Part shown: piece by piece, positions 18,058 to 27,448 of the stretch | How positions within the stretch are numbered: position 1 is the first letter of the stretch | Layout of the letters: the number at the start of each line of letters is the position of its first letter | Origin: Orrella marina | GTDB lineage: Bacteria; Pseudomonadota; Gammaproteobacteria; Burkholderiales; Burkholderiaceae_B | Length of the DNA stretch: 64,000 bases | Reading direction: 5' to 3' | NCBI RefSeq assembly: GCF_003058465.1 | Contig: NZ_CP028901.1 | Location: forward strand, 1,302,001 to 1,366,000 | The notes under the pieces: generated by a model | Seen by the model: the letters and a program-made list of their open reading frames with translations, nothing else | Told to the model about the DNA's origin: nothing | Databases searched by the model: none | Program-made: the position numbers and the translations under genes

Positions 18058-21000
18058 TCATGGTCCGGCATGGCTGGCATGTCTGCCTTGTTCGTCGGGA
18101 TGACCCTGCGGGTCAGAGCATCTGAGCCTGGGGAGCGCGTTATGCCAGTAGCGACGTCTTAACGCCCGGGCATAAACCACATGGAGTCCGTCTGGGCCAG
18201 ACTCGACCCTTACGCTCCCATGTTCTGGCGAAGACCAGACCCGGGCTCCTTGTTCGCACCAGCGGGCGATCACCTTGGGGTGGGGGTGGCCAAACTGATT
18301 GTGACGACCTGCCTGCGCAATCGCATGCGCAGGCGCCAGCGCCTTGACCCAGGCTGGTACAGAACTGGATATCGAGCCATGGTGGGCCATCAGCACCACA
18401 TCAACTGGCAACCAGTCTACCGGTGTGCGGGACAGCGCTGGATCGGCAATCGCTACGGATGAGGGCTCTAAGAGAGGACGTGCCACGAACGAGCCATTGA
18501 TCTGTCTTGCCTCGGTGTCTGGCCGGGTCCTGCTCTTTGACTGAGCCTTTGATCGGCGCTTCGACTCTTTCTTCGATCCCTTGTTTGCTCCCTTGTTTGC
18601 TCCCTTGTTTGCTCCCTTGTTTGCTCCCTTGTTTGCTCCCTTGTTCAATCCAGTCGCAGACGCCCGCCTCGACCGAGCATGGCTACTGCTTTCCGGTTGC
18701 CGGTCTGAACGCGAACTCGTACGTTCTTCTGATGGTAGTGCTGATGGCTGCTCTGACGGCAACCCCGCCAGTTCCTGTTCCTGCCTGAACTTCTGCTTTA
18801 CGCGTCGTCTGGAACGCTTCGCCGGTCGATTCCTTTGAGATCTCTTGCTTGACGTGCCTGACGCTTTCGCGTCGGAGTCGACGCCCAGTCCCAGAATGGA
18901 GCGCTCGACCTGCCCATCAATGTCGCCAGGAAGCAATGCCCGGTGCCAGACCCCTTTGACCAGCAAGACACAACTGCAGCGGTTGCGCTCCAGCCCCTCA
19001 AGCATCGAGCTTGAGCAGTTGCCGGTGGGCGCTACAAAGCTGAATTCGACCCCATCGTACTCCCAGCGCTGGCCTGCCTGACATGCGACATACGATCTTG
19101 GAGCCAGCCCGGAGCCTCGCAACTGCCCGACCTGCCGGGACTGCAGCAAGGTGTCCAGGCCGCCCACATGATCCAGATCAGGATGCGAGATGACCACATC
19201 ATCAATGAAGCGAACGCCCAATGCCTTCAGTTCTGGCAAAACCATTCTCCTGACGGCATCACTATGACCATGACGCCAACCGGTATCGAACAAGACAGTG
19301 TGGTTGCTGGTCTGAACCAGAAGGGCACTGCCCTGCCCTACATCAAATGCGTGCAGCCTCCAGCCCCCGGCAACCGGTCCGTCTGGTGTCCATGCCAACT
19401 GCGGCAGCATCAATGCCCAGGCAAGCCAGCGTCCCCTGAAGGGCGGCGCCGTCAATGCAATCAGTACGCCTGCGAGACTCAGTGCCACCAGCCAGCCAGG
19501 CGCTCTGGCCACTTCCATAACCGCCCCTGGCCACTGTGCCAGCCACTGGGTTGGTGCCAAGGCCACCCACGCCAACCCATGCACCGGCAAGGCCAGCGCC
19601 AGCAGTAACGGTTGAGGCAGTCCAAGCCCGGCCAGCATTGCCAGCATGAGTGCAGCCGGTGTGAGCGCAAGACTGACCCAGGGAACCGCCCAGAGATTGG
19701 CAGGCAGGCTGACCAGACTGATGCCGTTGAACTGGGCAGCCACCCAGGGTAGCGTGGCCAGCGTGACAATCAATTGCAGACCCAGAGCGGTTCTGAAATA
19801 CGACCAGTAGCGCCATTGTTTCATCGCCAGCCAGGCTGTGTTCACATGGCCTGACAGGCGCTCACGCCAGTCCGCCTGCCAACCCGCAACCTGACCAGCG
19901 TGACCCTGATAATCACGAGACTGCCCAGCGTCGTACAGTTCACCGCCACGGAGAGCCGTCGCCGCAGCCACAGCGTCAGCCTGACTCCTGGTGAAGATCA
20001 TCAAAGTCGCCACAGCAGAAAATGAAAGCCAGAGTCCGCCAGTCAACACCGACCACGGATCGATGGCTGTCAGAATCACCAGTGCCAGCGCAAGCCCATC
20101 GCGCGCTGACAAGCGCCAGCGGGCGACCACGGCCAGCCCCGCGCAGGCCAGCATATAAAAGGTCCGCTGCGCCGGGATACCCCACCCTGCGAACAAGCAA
20201 TAGATCAATGCACTCAGGGTACCGGCAATGGCAAACACTACACGCAATGCAATGCTGCTTGAGGGGCACTGAACCCATCCATGACCTGCTAATCTGGTCC
20301 GCCAGCAAACTTTTCTGGTCGCCATGCAGGTCAGCAACCCCACAAGCGAAGCCAATAGCGACACGTGTGTACCACTGATGGCGACCAGATGCGACATACC
20401 CGTGCGCGAGAACCAGTCCCACTGCGCAGGGGTGATGCCCTGTTGATCGCCGATCGACAAGGCAACCAGCACCCCTGCAAACTCACCGCCGGACATGGCT
20501 AGCATCATGCGATTTGCAATCCGCTGACGCCATCGCGCCAGTTGCACCTGAAGGCTGAACTCCTCGCTATCTCCGAGATAACTTGCTTGACCACGAACCT
20601 GCGCCATGACGCGTACGCCTTGTTGCAGCATGCGAGCTTCCGAATCCAGACCCGACTCGTTCAATGGTCCATGTGGCATCCGAAGCCGCAAACGGGCCTG
20701 CCATCGCTGCCCGGGCACAATGATGAGACCGCAGTCACGGACACATGCGCCGGGCCAGTTCAGCATGACCCCTTGCAGAGCGCCTTCAGGAATCGCTTCA
20801 GCAGAAAACTGATGTTTTGTGGTCGGGTCAGACTCTTTTTCCAGAATCCTGATCGCCACCCGTACCGAGGTGCCCATGGCAGAACCTGACTGCACGGGAA
20901 GCCCTGTCACTTCGAAACGCAACAGATGCTCGGTGTTCTCGAGTTCGGCGGGAAACCGGGATTGCATTCTGAAGTGTGCGGCTCCACTGGCCCAGACGAA

Positions 21001-21279
21001 CCCCAGTACGGCGGCGGTCATGAGCAAGAACACAACTGCCAGAACATTGACGCACTGGTGATCAATCCATAGACCGACACTCCCCCATTGACTGGTCTGA
21101 TTTCTTTCAGAACGAAGTCTGTTTGCACCCGATTTGCTCAAGTGCCATACACCGAGTGATGCAATCAGCAGAGCAGTCGTCCCCAGCATCATCAGAATAG
21201 ACTTGCTCAAAAGCACAGCCTGACGCTGGGCCAGCGTCAGGCCTGCCAACCAGGCCAGAGCCAGCCAGTCAAATCTCAT
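18058..21279 (-). CDS. comEC: ComEC/Rec2-type DNA uptake channel with repeat-bearing insertion
   Basis: 1073 residues, much longer than most ComEC proteins (about 750-850). Hydrophobic helices at the start are followed by an OB-like (DUF4131) part to about 250, the multi-helix competence domain at about 255-620, and a metallo-beta-lactamase domain from about 655 with HPDLDHVGG near 700. It forms the inner-membrane channel for single-stranded DNA during transformation. The beta-lactamase domain is split by a polar, strongly basic segment of roughly 150 residues (about 795-950) that contains six NKGx repeats at about 878-901; the domain then resumes with VDVVLMAHHGS. The start has a GGTGAG site. 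The insertion is in frame, so the gene seems intact. Confidence 0.93.
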   Translation of the reverse strand: MRFDWLALAWLAGLTLAQRQAVLLSKSILMMLGTTALLIASLGVWHLSKSGANRLRSERNQTSQWGSVGLWIDHQCVNVLAVVFLLMTAAVLGFVWASGAAHFRMQSRFPAELENTEHLLRFEVTGLPVQSGSAMGTSVRVAIRILEKESDPTTKHQFSAEAIPEGALQGVMLNWPGACVRDCGLIIVPGQRWQARLRLRMPHGPLNESGLDSEARMLQQGVRVMAQVRGQASYLGDSEEFSLQVQLARWRQRIANRMMLAMSGGEFAGVLVALSIGDQQGITPAQWDWFSRTGMSHLVAISGTHVSLLASLVGLLTCMATRKVCWRTRLAGHGWVQCPSSSIALRVVFAIAGTLSALIYCLFAGWGIPAQRTFYMLACAGLAVVARWRLSARDGLALALVILTAIDPWSVLTGGLWLSFSAVATLMIFTRSQADAVAAATALRGGELYDAGQSRDYQGHAGQVAGWQADWRERLSGHVNTAWLAMKQWRYWSYFRTALGLQLIVTLATLPWVAAQFNGISLVSLPANLWAVPWVSLALTPAALMLAMLAGLGLPQPLLLALALPVHGLAWVALAPTQWLAQWPGAVMEVARAPGWLVALSLAGVLIALTAPPFRGRWLAWALMLPQLAWTPDGPVAGGWRLHAFDVGQGSALLVQTSNHTVLFDTGWRHGHSDAVRRMVLPELKALGVRFIDDVVISHPDLDHVGGLDTLLQSRQVGQLRGSGLAPRSYVACQAGQRWEYDGVEFSFVAPTGNCSSSMLEGLERNRCSCVLLVKGVWHRALLPGDIDGQVERSILGLGVDSDAKASGTSSKRSQRNRPAKRSRRRVKQKFRQEQELAGLPSEQPSALPSEERTSSRSDRQPESSSHARSRRASATGLNKGANKGANKGANKGANKGANKGSKKESKRRSKAQSKSRTRPDTEARQINGSFVARPLLEPSSVAIADPALSRTPVDWLPVDVVLMAHHGSISSSVPAWVKALAPAHAIAQAGRHNQFGHPHPKVIARWCEQGARVWSSPEHGSVRVESGPDGLHVVYARALRRRYWHNALPRLRCSDPQGHPDEQGRHASHAGP
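18577..18648 (-). repeat. 12-bp tandem repeat inside comEC
   Basis: Five perfect copies of TCCCTTGTTTGC (plus strand) and a partial sixth. They encode Asn-Lys-Gly-Ala repeats, the last ending in Ser. The unit is a multiple of three, so copy-number change would keep the frame. Confidence 0.95.
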
Positions 21280-21540
21280 TGCTCACCATTTACCGAAAAC
21301 CCTTAGCCTGAAATTTTTGTTCCAGACGGCATCCAGAACCATACGCAATGTGCGCAAATGTCCTGGCAGATCGTGCGGCGGTATCATGAAAGAATCGATG
21401 CACCCCTGCAGTACAGGCTTGCGGATACACTCAAAGCAAGCCCCGCTGCCAGATTGTTGAGGGTCCGGTAACTGCGCGCCACCCGACCCGAACCGTGATC
21501 GATATGACTTGTAGCTCGATACATCAGACCATTGCCGACG

Positions 21541-22770
21541 ATGACCCGTTTCAATCATTCAGATCCTTACATGCGATATGTCCACTACCCGCTGGATATC
21601 AGCGGCGAGCAATCCGGGAATTTGATGACGCTGGCCAGATATCTGGCCCGAAACAGCCAGACCATCGAGTCTTGCGGCCGGTTCCGAAGTGACATTGGCG
21701 ACATGCTGAGCCTGTCGCTAAAACCCGGCGAAGTGACGCAAGCGCTGCTGGTGGCTCCAAGGAAGATTGCGCCATCGGACAGCGCGGCACCAGACAACAC
21801 AGCGTCAATGGGTACGGGTACGGATACGCGTGCCGAACTGGTCGCGCTGGCACTGGGTCCACTCGCCGGCATTACGCCTGATGGTTACGACCAGTCAAAC
21901 TATTGGGACGGGTACTGCGAAGCACATTTCGGCATTGCGCTCTGGAGTGCGCCGTACGACTGGATTCAGGATCGTGCCTGGGCGAAGACCGATCCTGGCC
22001 CCTACGCGGCCGCGTTGCGCATTGTCTACCTGATCACATATGGCATTCCAATCAACTACATGGAGATCGCCATCGGTCAGGCCTACCCGTACTACCGATA
22101 TGATGAGACTGTCTGGCAAAAACTGAACCAGGATCTGCAGGTTCATGAATCCGCCGTATTGAATCAATCCAGGCATGGTCAAAGCGCACCTAGCTGGCCG
22201 CCACCCATACGCGCACGGGAGTGGCATGCACGATACCGGTCGATCTGGCTTGGATACGGCAATCTGGCTCATACCCTCGAAACCAGCGGTATCGCACACC
22301 CCGATACGATTCGCGGGCTGTCAGACGAAGAGTCAAGCGACTTGATCGCAACCTGGGGTGCGATGCCGCAAAGCTATTTGCAGGTGCTGTCGATTATCGG
22401 ACATGATGCTGGCCGGCTCGTCAATGACATCAAGATGTTGATATACGCCGATCAACTTGAGCGGATCAATGCGCTTGGACGCCTGGTTGCGAGTAAATGG
22501 GAGTGCAAGGACGGCGATCCCGTACCCGATCGGGCGCTGTTCGTGGGGGTAAACGAACGCGGCCATTACTGGTTCATTCTGAAACCACCGCCAGCACCCA
22601 TGAAGCGCCGTGATTCAGCTGTTTTTCTACTGGACGGCAACACCGGACGCATATCGCAGGTAGCCATCAGCGTATGGGAATGGCTACAGGCAATTGTCGA
22701 ACAGGCCAGGCAGTCGATCGCCGCGGGCAATCCCAACCCGACAAGGCGTAAGAATGACAGCACACCATAA
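21541..22770 (+). CDS. Uncharacterised protein with possible SMI1/KNR4 (SUKH)-like C-terminus
   Basis: 409 residues from the ATG at 21541; a TTG nine bases upstream and an ATG at 21571 are alternatives, and no good ribosome site is visible for any. I do not recognise the N-terminal half, which is rich in Trp and Tyr (for example FGIALWSAPYDWIQDR near residue 138 and PYYRYDETVW near 185). The part from about 265 to 390 has a layout like SMI1/KNR4 (SUKH) domains: MPQSYLQVLSIIGHDAG, then RALFVGVNERGHYWF, then AVFLLDGNTGRISQ and a final aromatic helix. SUKH proteins often serve as toxin immunity proteins, but no toxin gene is adjacent. It lies on the opposite strand to comEC and tatD on either side. 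Confidence 0.6.
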   Translation: MTRFNHSDPYMRYVHYPLDISGEQSGNLMTLARYLARNSQTIESCGRFRSDIGDMLSLSLKPGEVTQALLVAPRKIAPSDSAAPDNTASMGTGTDTRAELVALALGPLAGITPDGYDQSNYWDGYCEAHFGIALWSAPYDWIQDRAWAKTDPGPYAAALRIVYLITYGIPINYMEIAIGQAYPYYRYDETVWQKLNQDLQVHESAVLNQSRHGQSAPSWPPPIRAREWHARYRSIWLGYGNLAHTLETSGIAHPDTIRGLSDEESSDLIATWGAMPQSYLQVLSIIGHDAGRLVNDIKMLIYADQLERINALGRLVASKWECKDGDPVPDRALFVGVNERGHYWFILKPPPAPMKRRDSAVFLLDGNTGRISQVAISVWEWLQAIVEQARQSIAAGNPNPTRRKNDSTP

Positions 22771-22838
22771 GGCAACGCCAAGTGAGCAGTCAGCCAACCC
22801 GTCGCAGACTGCCATGCTGTCATTTGCGTCGGGCAGTT

Positions 22839-23669
22839 TCAGAGGGCCGAGCCCATCAAGGACAGCCGCCTCACAACCCGTCTGGCAGTAGCGGATGTTT
22901 TTTCGAGTACCGTCTCGACATCGCAATCTCTGAGCGCAGCGAGCGCCCTGGCGATCTCAGCGACTTCGGCAGGTTCATTTCTCTGGCTCCGCGCGAGCCA
23001 TGCTGGAGACATATCGGGCGCGTCGGTTTCAAGCACCAGATGCGAGAGATCGAATTCACGGGCCAGTCGACGGATCTGGAGAGCACGCGTAAACGTCATC
23101 GCTCCACCGATGCCCAGCGCAAACCCCTGTTCAATAAACTGCTGTGCCTGCTGATGACTGCCGTTAAACGCATGGGCAATGCCACCTGGCGACCCTTCAC
23201 GACGCAACCACTTGAGCAACTCGTCCTGCGACTTTCGAACATGTAACAAGACAGGAAGCGACACCTGCCTGGCGAACTCGAGTTGTTGACGATAAAAGAA
23301 AATCTGCCGATTCCGGGCAGCACCGCTTGCGATTGCCTGAACAAAAAAATCCAGCCCGATTTCTCCGATCGCCACCAGCTTCGGATCATCGAGGTGATCA
23401 GCAACAAATGCACGCACCCGCTCGAGATCGTCGTCTCGCGCCCGGTCTACATACATTGGATGAATGCCAATTGCGTAGAAACCTTCAGGCAAGCCATGTG
23501 CCAGATCGCGAACCCGCTCAAAATTGTCAACTTCAACGGCGGGAATCAAGATGGCGCGCACCCCGGCGTGTCGTGCCCGTTCAATCACGCGATCGCGGTC
23601 GAGATCAAACTCACTCGCGTCCAGATGACAGTGCGTGTCGTATAGATGAGCCTCGTACTCCCTTTCCAT
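22839..23669 (-). CDS. TatD family metal-dependent hydrolase
   Basis: 276 residues with the TatD metal sites: LYDTHCHLDASEF at the start, IGEIGLDFF near 98, LPVLLHVRKS near 138, HAFNGS near 168 and LETDAPDMSP near 220. Such proteins are cytoplasmic DNases or deoxyribonuclease-like hydrolases with two metal ions. It follows lolD on the minus strand with 153 bases between. The spacing suggests it belongs to the lolC-lolD-tatD group common in this order. Confidence 0.92.
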   Translation of the reverse strand: MEREYEAHLYDTHCHLDASEFDLDRDRVIERARHAGVRAILIPAVEVDNFERVRDLAHGLPEGFYAIGIHPMYVDRARDDDLERVRAFVADHLDDPKLVAIGEIGLDFFVQAIASGAARNRQIFFYRQQLEFARQVSLPVLLHVRKSQDELLKWLRREGSPGGIAHAFNGSHQQAQQFIEQGFALGIGGAMTFTRALQIRRLAREFDLSHLVLETDAPDMSPAWLARSQRNEPAEVAEIARALAALRDCDVETVLEKTSATARRVVRRLSLMGSAL

Positions 23670-23822
23670 CGCGCATCCTCAATTCGCTGTGCCTTCAATG
23701 CACTATCGGTCGGGCTGGCTTTGCTATCCGGCCCTGTTCCCGGGTGATCGCTTCCGATCGAGCGCCCTGGCTGATTGCCTCGCCCCCGGATCGCAGCAGC
23801 TAAGGCAATCAGGCCGTATCCA

Positions 23823-24608
23823 TCAATTGCTTCCACCGGTTGGCATTTTGGACTGGATCTCTGCTGTGCGGGTCACGACTGATGCGGTATCGAGTTCTTT
23901 GAGCACACCATCACCCATGTTCAGCACCCGGTCAGCTCTGGCGGCAAGTTCCAGGTCGTGGGTCACCACGACAACAGCCACTGACTGATCCCGCTTGACC
24001 GACTCGATCAGATCAAACATCTGAAAGGCCGTGCGTCGATCCAGATTACCCGTTGGCTCATCAGCCAGGACACAGTCTGGCGAGGCAACCAGTGCCCGGG
24101 CCAGCGCCACTCGCTGTCTTTCACCACCGGAGAGCTGCCCCGGAAAATGCCCTGCACGCGCAGCCAGACCCATCCGTTCCAATAGCGGCCCGGCACATTC
24201 TCTGGCCTGGCGCAGGGAAGTTCCTCGCACAACCAGTGGCATGGCGATGTTGTCGAGAGCGCTGAACTCACGTAGCAGATGGTGAAACTGGTATACAAAG
24301 CCCAGGCGCTCATTGCGCAGACGACTGCGGTCCGACTCAGTCATCGACCTGGTTGACTGCCCGCACACGAGCACCTCCCCCGAGTCAGGCCTGTCAAGCA
24401 AACCCAGACAGTGAAGCAACGTGCTTTTGCCAGAACCGGATGCACCGACAATAGCCACCAGCTGCCCTGCATGAACACTCAGGCTGACATGTCTGAGCAC
24501 GTCTATGCGCTGTTCACCATCGTCATAGTGCCGGCCCAGGTCACGCGCTTCGAGAACAATCCGACCGTCGTTTGAGGGTGTTGAAGTTTGATGCATGATA
24601 TCAGTCAT
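23823..24608 (-). CDS. lolD: Lipoprotein-releasing ABC transporter ATPase LolD
   Basis: 261 residues. Walker A is GASGSGKST near 56, the Q-loop segment is [17 protein letters not shown], the signature is [16 protein letters not shown] near 157, Walker B is [12 protein letters not shown], and the switch His is in VVVTHD. The [15 protein letters not shown] block is typical of LolD. It powers release of outer-membrane lipoproteins from the inner membrane to LolA. Its start overlaps the permease gene by eight bases, so the two are one operon. The C-terminus has a tail of about 25 residues beyond the usual end. Confidence 0.95.
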   Translation of the reverse strand: MTDIMHQTSTPSNDGRIVLEARDLGRHYDDGEQRIDVLRHVSLSVHAGQLVAIVGASGSGKSTLLHCLGLLDRPDSGEVLVCGQSTRSMTESDRSRLRNERLGFVYQFHHLLREFSALDNIAMPLVVRGTSLRQARECAGPLLERMGLAARAGHFPGQLSGGERQRVALARALVASPDCVLADEPTGNLDRRTAFQMFDLIESVKRDQSVAVVVVTHDLELAARADRVLNMGDGVLKELDTASVVTRTAEIQSKMPTGGSN

Positions 24609-25920
24609 GTCGGAGCACCTGTGCGGGTTCGACCCGGGATGCGCGCCAGCTCGGATAGAGTGTCGCCAGCAAAGAAAGCACGAGCGAGGTGATCCCGATA
24701 GTCACAATGTCATCGAGCCTGGGATCAGACGGCAGGGACGAAATGAAGTAGATCTCTTGTGGCAGGAACTGAACACCAAAAAACTGCTCCAGGGCTGGCA
24801 CGATGACATCCACGTTGTAGGCGATCAGGCAACCCGCACCCACTCCAAGCAGGGTTCCGATCGCACCGACCAACGCCCCCTGAATCAGGAAAATTCTTGC
24901 AATCTTGCCTGGTGTTGCCCCGAAACTCCTCAAAATCGCGATGTCAGCCTGTTTATCCTTGACCGCCATGACCTGTGATGACAGCAGGTTAAAGGCGGCG
25001 ACGGCGACAATGAGAGCCAGAATAATGAACATCATGCGCTTTTCTGTCTGGACTGCGGCAAACCAGGTGCGATTGTTTCGTGACCAGTCCGCTACGAATA
25101 CATCAGACGGCATCATCTGCTGCAACTCGCTGGCAACTCTCATCGCCTCGTACATATTCTGGACTTTCAGACGCACCCCGGCAGAACCCGTGTCGCGAAA
25201 CAGACGGGCAGCATCCTGAGCCTGTGCGAACACCAGTGAGCTGTCATACTCATAGTGACCTGACCGGTACAGACCCGCCACTGTAAACTGGCGCATCCTG
25301 GGGGAGAACCCGGCCGGACTGACGCTTCCTTGAGGGGCCAGCACCATGATCGTGTCACCCACCCCAACGCCCAGAATCTGTGCCAGCGTCTGCCCAAGAA
25401 TCAGACCGAACTCGCCTGGCACCAGACCTTCAAGTGAACCGGACACCATCTGGGAGTCCAGTTCAGACACTGACTTCTCTGTCTGGGCATCAATACCCCG
25501 TACCTGGACCCCTCTTAGCACCTGTCCACGCATCACAATCGCCGGCGCTGCCACGAATGGCGCACCCGCCACCACTTCCGGATGATCGCCTGCCCGCTCA
25601 GCAAGCTCCTCAAACCGACCGAGTACCGCTTCAGGCATCTGACCAGGAACGAACAATTCGATGTGCGGCAGGACAGACAGCATGCGATCGCGAACGTCCT
25701 TCTGAAAACCGTTCATGACCGACAGCACAATGATGAGCGCAGCGACCCCAAGTGCAATACCGGCCATCGACATCATCGCGACAAACGACACAAACCGGTC
25801 CTTGCCTGAGCCGCCCGCAGAGCCTCCCGAAGGACCAGCACGTTTGCCGGACCGTCTTGATGCAAGCCTCGCAAGCCCTGCATACCGGGCTCCAACCCAG
25901 AGTTCAAATCCAAATTTCAT
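24601..25920 (-). CDS. lolC: Lipoprotein-releasing ABC transporter permease LolC/LolE family
   Basis: 439 residues with four expected membrane helices: one near 45-70 (VSFVAMMSMAGIALGVAALIIVLSVMNGF) and three in the C-terminal third, enclosing a large periplasmic domain. MSVMNGFQ and ILRSFGATPGKIARIFLIQG are hallmark LolC/E segments. Only one permease gene is present beside lolD, so the complex may use a single LolC/E-type subunit or a second gene elsewhere. A Gly/Ser-rich cytoplasmic stretch (about 25-42) is an odd low-complexity addition near the N-terminus. Overlap with lolD shows coupling. Confidence 0.92.
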   Translation of the reverse strand: MKFGFELWVGARYAGLARLASRRSGKRAGPSGGSAGGSGKDRFVSFVAMMSMAGIALGVAALIIVLSVMNGFQKDVRDRMLSVLPHIELFVPGQMPEAVLGRFEELAERAGDHPEVVAGAPFVAAPAIVMRGQVLRGVQVRGIDAQTEKSVSELDSQMVSGSLEGLVPGEFGLILGQTLAQILGVGVGDTIMVLAPQGSVSPAGFSPRMRQFTVAGLYRSGHYEYDSSLVFAQAQDAARLFRDTGSAGVRLKVQNMYEAMRVASELQQMMPSDVFVADWSRNNRTWFAAVQTEKRMMFIILALIVAVAAFNLLSSQVMAVKDKQADIAILRSFGATPGKIARIFLIQGALVGAIGTLLGVGAGCLIAYNVDVIVPALEQFFGVQFLPQEIYFISSLPSDPRLDDIVTIGITSLVLSLLATLYPSWRASRVEPAQVLRHD

Positions 25921-26275
25921 TCATCAACCCATTTTGCTGGCATGCTACCTGGACAGCCTGTGCTGGCCGTGCGCCGACAGGACGATCAAAGCTCGTGACC
26001 GGCGCAACGTCCACTGATCGCCCCCTGCCCAAGCCTGCGCACAGATGCTGTGCGGCAGTAAGACCGTCATTATGGCACCAACGTTCCCGGACGCTCGGTC
26101 AGCCGTTGCACCAGCAGCTGCCCATCCCGACACAGCCAAGAGTGGCCTCGTCTACGACTCAGTCACCACCACTCAGTCACCACCACTCAGTCACCACCAC
26201 TCAGTCACCACCACTTAGCCTCCTACTGCATCCGGACATACAAGCGTGATGGCACGCAAACCTTACAATACAGGC
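25921..26275. other. Intergenic region between divergent lolC and the RpfE-like gene
   Basis: No gene seen. It contains four tandem copies of a 14-bp unit at 26161-26216, about 60 bases before the ATG of the rightward gene, and must carry both divergent promoters. Confidence 0.5.
26161..26216. repeat. 14-bp tandem repeat, four copies
   Basis: The unit AGTCACCACCACTC occurs three times exactly and a fourth time with one change at its last base. It is non-coding; 14 is not a multiple of three. Confidence 0.97.
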
Positions 26276-27448
26276 ATGAAATGGATCGTGACCCACGCGC
26301 TACCGCCTGCCGCACTCGCCCAGTCGCTTGAGCAAGCATTGCTGAACTCAAGTGACAACATGCCTGCCCGGCTCGCCGAATTGTTCGGCCCCCTGCACGC
26401 CCGGATGCTTGCCAGCCCGGTTTCCGAGTATGGCTGCACCCCCGCCGAGCGGTTGCTGCTGCAGACAAACGGCTGTCGGATCAGCACCGACGATACCGAG
26501 CCTCAGGGCATCAAGGGCGCACCTGCTTTGCCGCCCGGGAGTGCACTCCCGGCCCTCGAGTATGGTATCCGCGATCCCGATGAGCCCGTCTGGATTGCCC
26601 AGGCGTGCGCCACGCTGATCTCCGCTGAGCGAGCGACTTTACTCCCTCTATCAGACTTGCAGGCGAGCGAGGAGGATTTGCGCGCACTGCACGAGGCCAT
26701 CACGCCGCTACAAGGGCAGCCTGGTGACCCCTTTGAACTCGAGATGCTGACACCAGGCAGCTGGCGAGTGCGGGGCAATCTGCCAGAGCACGCCTGGCTT
26801 GCCTCGCCGGGTGCAGTGCGTGGACAGGATCTGGGAGACTGGTGGCCAACAGATGATGCATGGAGACCGTGGAGACGCTTGCTCAACGAAATCCAGATGT
26901 GCTGGCATGACCATCCTGTCAACGAAAGACGGTCACAGCAAGGTATGCCGACGATCAATGGTGTCTGGCTCTATGGCGGTGCCAATGGATGGACACCCAG
27001 ACCTGAGGCCGATGTTCAGTGGATCACCGAACTGACGCGCCCTGCACAGAACGGGGACTGGGCCGAATGGCTCTGCGGTTATGCCCGGATTGTCGAACAG
27101 CTTTTACGGGAAAAAGAGGCGATGCCAGGGACAGGCCATAACGTTCAGAATGACTTTGAACTGATTCTGACCGGAGACGATCGCATCGTCAGCTTGCACA
27201 CCGACGCGAGCAAGAACGGTCAAAGGACTCTCGGACAGTCGACGCCACCACAGGCAACGATGCATCGCGTTTCGAGCTTGATCACACATTTACTCAAGAA
27301 CACGCTGTCACGCCTGCGTGGCGGTCAGCCTGGAACCACCCGCCCAGACCCGCACCGGCAGCAAAGCAGCCCGGTGAGCAGTTCTGACAGCCCTTTAACC
27401 CGGCAACATCCGCAACAAACATGGAGTCACTGGTGGAACAACGTCTGA
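26276..27448 (+). CDS. RpfE-type regulatory protein / phosphoglycerate-mutase-like protein
   Basis: 390 residues from the ATG at 26276 (MKWIVTHALP); a GTG at 26246 is an upstream alternative. MCWHDHPVNERR and GMPTINGVWLYGG near 215-240 are hallmarks of the RpfE-type proteins that precede recJ in many betaproteobacteria. The biochemical role is not known. The C-terminal 50 residues are polar and probably disordered. Its 3' end overlaps recJ by 28 bases, so translation of the two is likely coupled. Confidence 0.8.
   Translation: MKWIVTHALPPAALAQSLEQALLNSSDNMPARLAELFGPLHARMLASPVSEYGCTPAERLLLQTNGCRISTDDTEPQGIKGAPALPPGSALPALEYGIRDPDEPVWIAQACATLISAERATLLPLSDLQASEEDLRALHEAITPLQGQPGDPFELEMLTPGSWRVRGNLPEHAWLASPGAVRGQDLGDWWPTDDAWRPWRRLLNEIQMCWHDHPVNERRSQQGMPTINGVWLYGGANGWTPRPEADVQWITELTRPAQNGDWAEWLCGYARIVEQLLREKEAMPGTGHNVQNDFELILTGDDRIVSLHTDASKNGQRTLGQSTPPQATMHRVSSLITHLLKNTLSRLRGGQPGTTRPDPHRQQSSPVSSSDSPLTRQHPQQTWSHWWNNV

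Noticed and set aside
18577-18648. Frameshifting contingency repeat in comEC
   Set aside because: The unit is 12 bp, so changes in copy number do not alter the reading frame.
26161-26216. CRISPR array
   Set aside because: The 14-bp units are directly adjacent without spacers.
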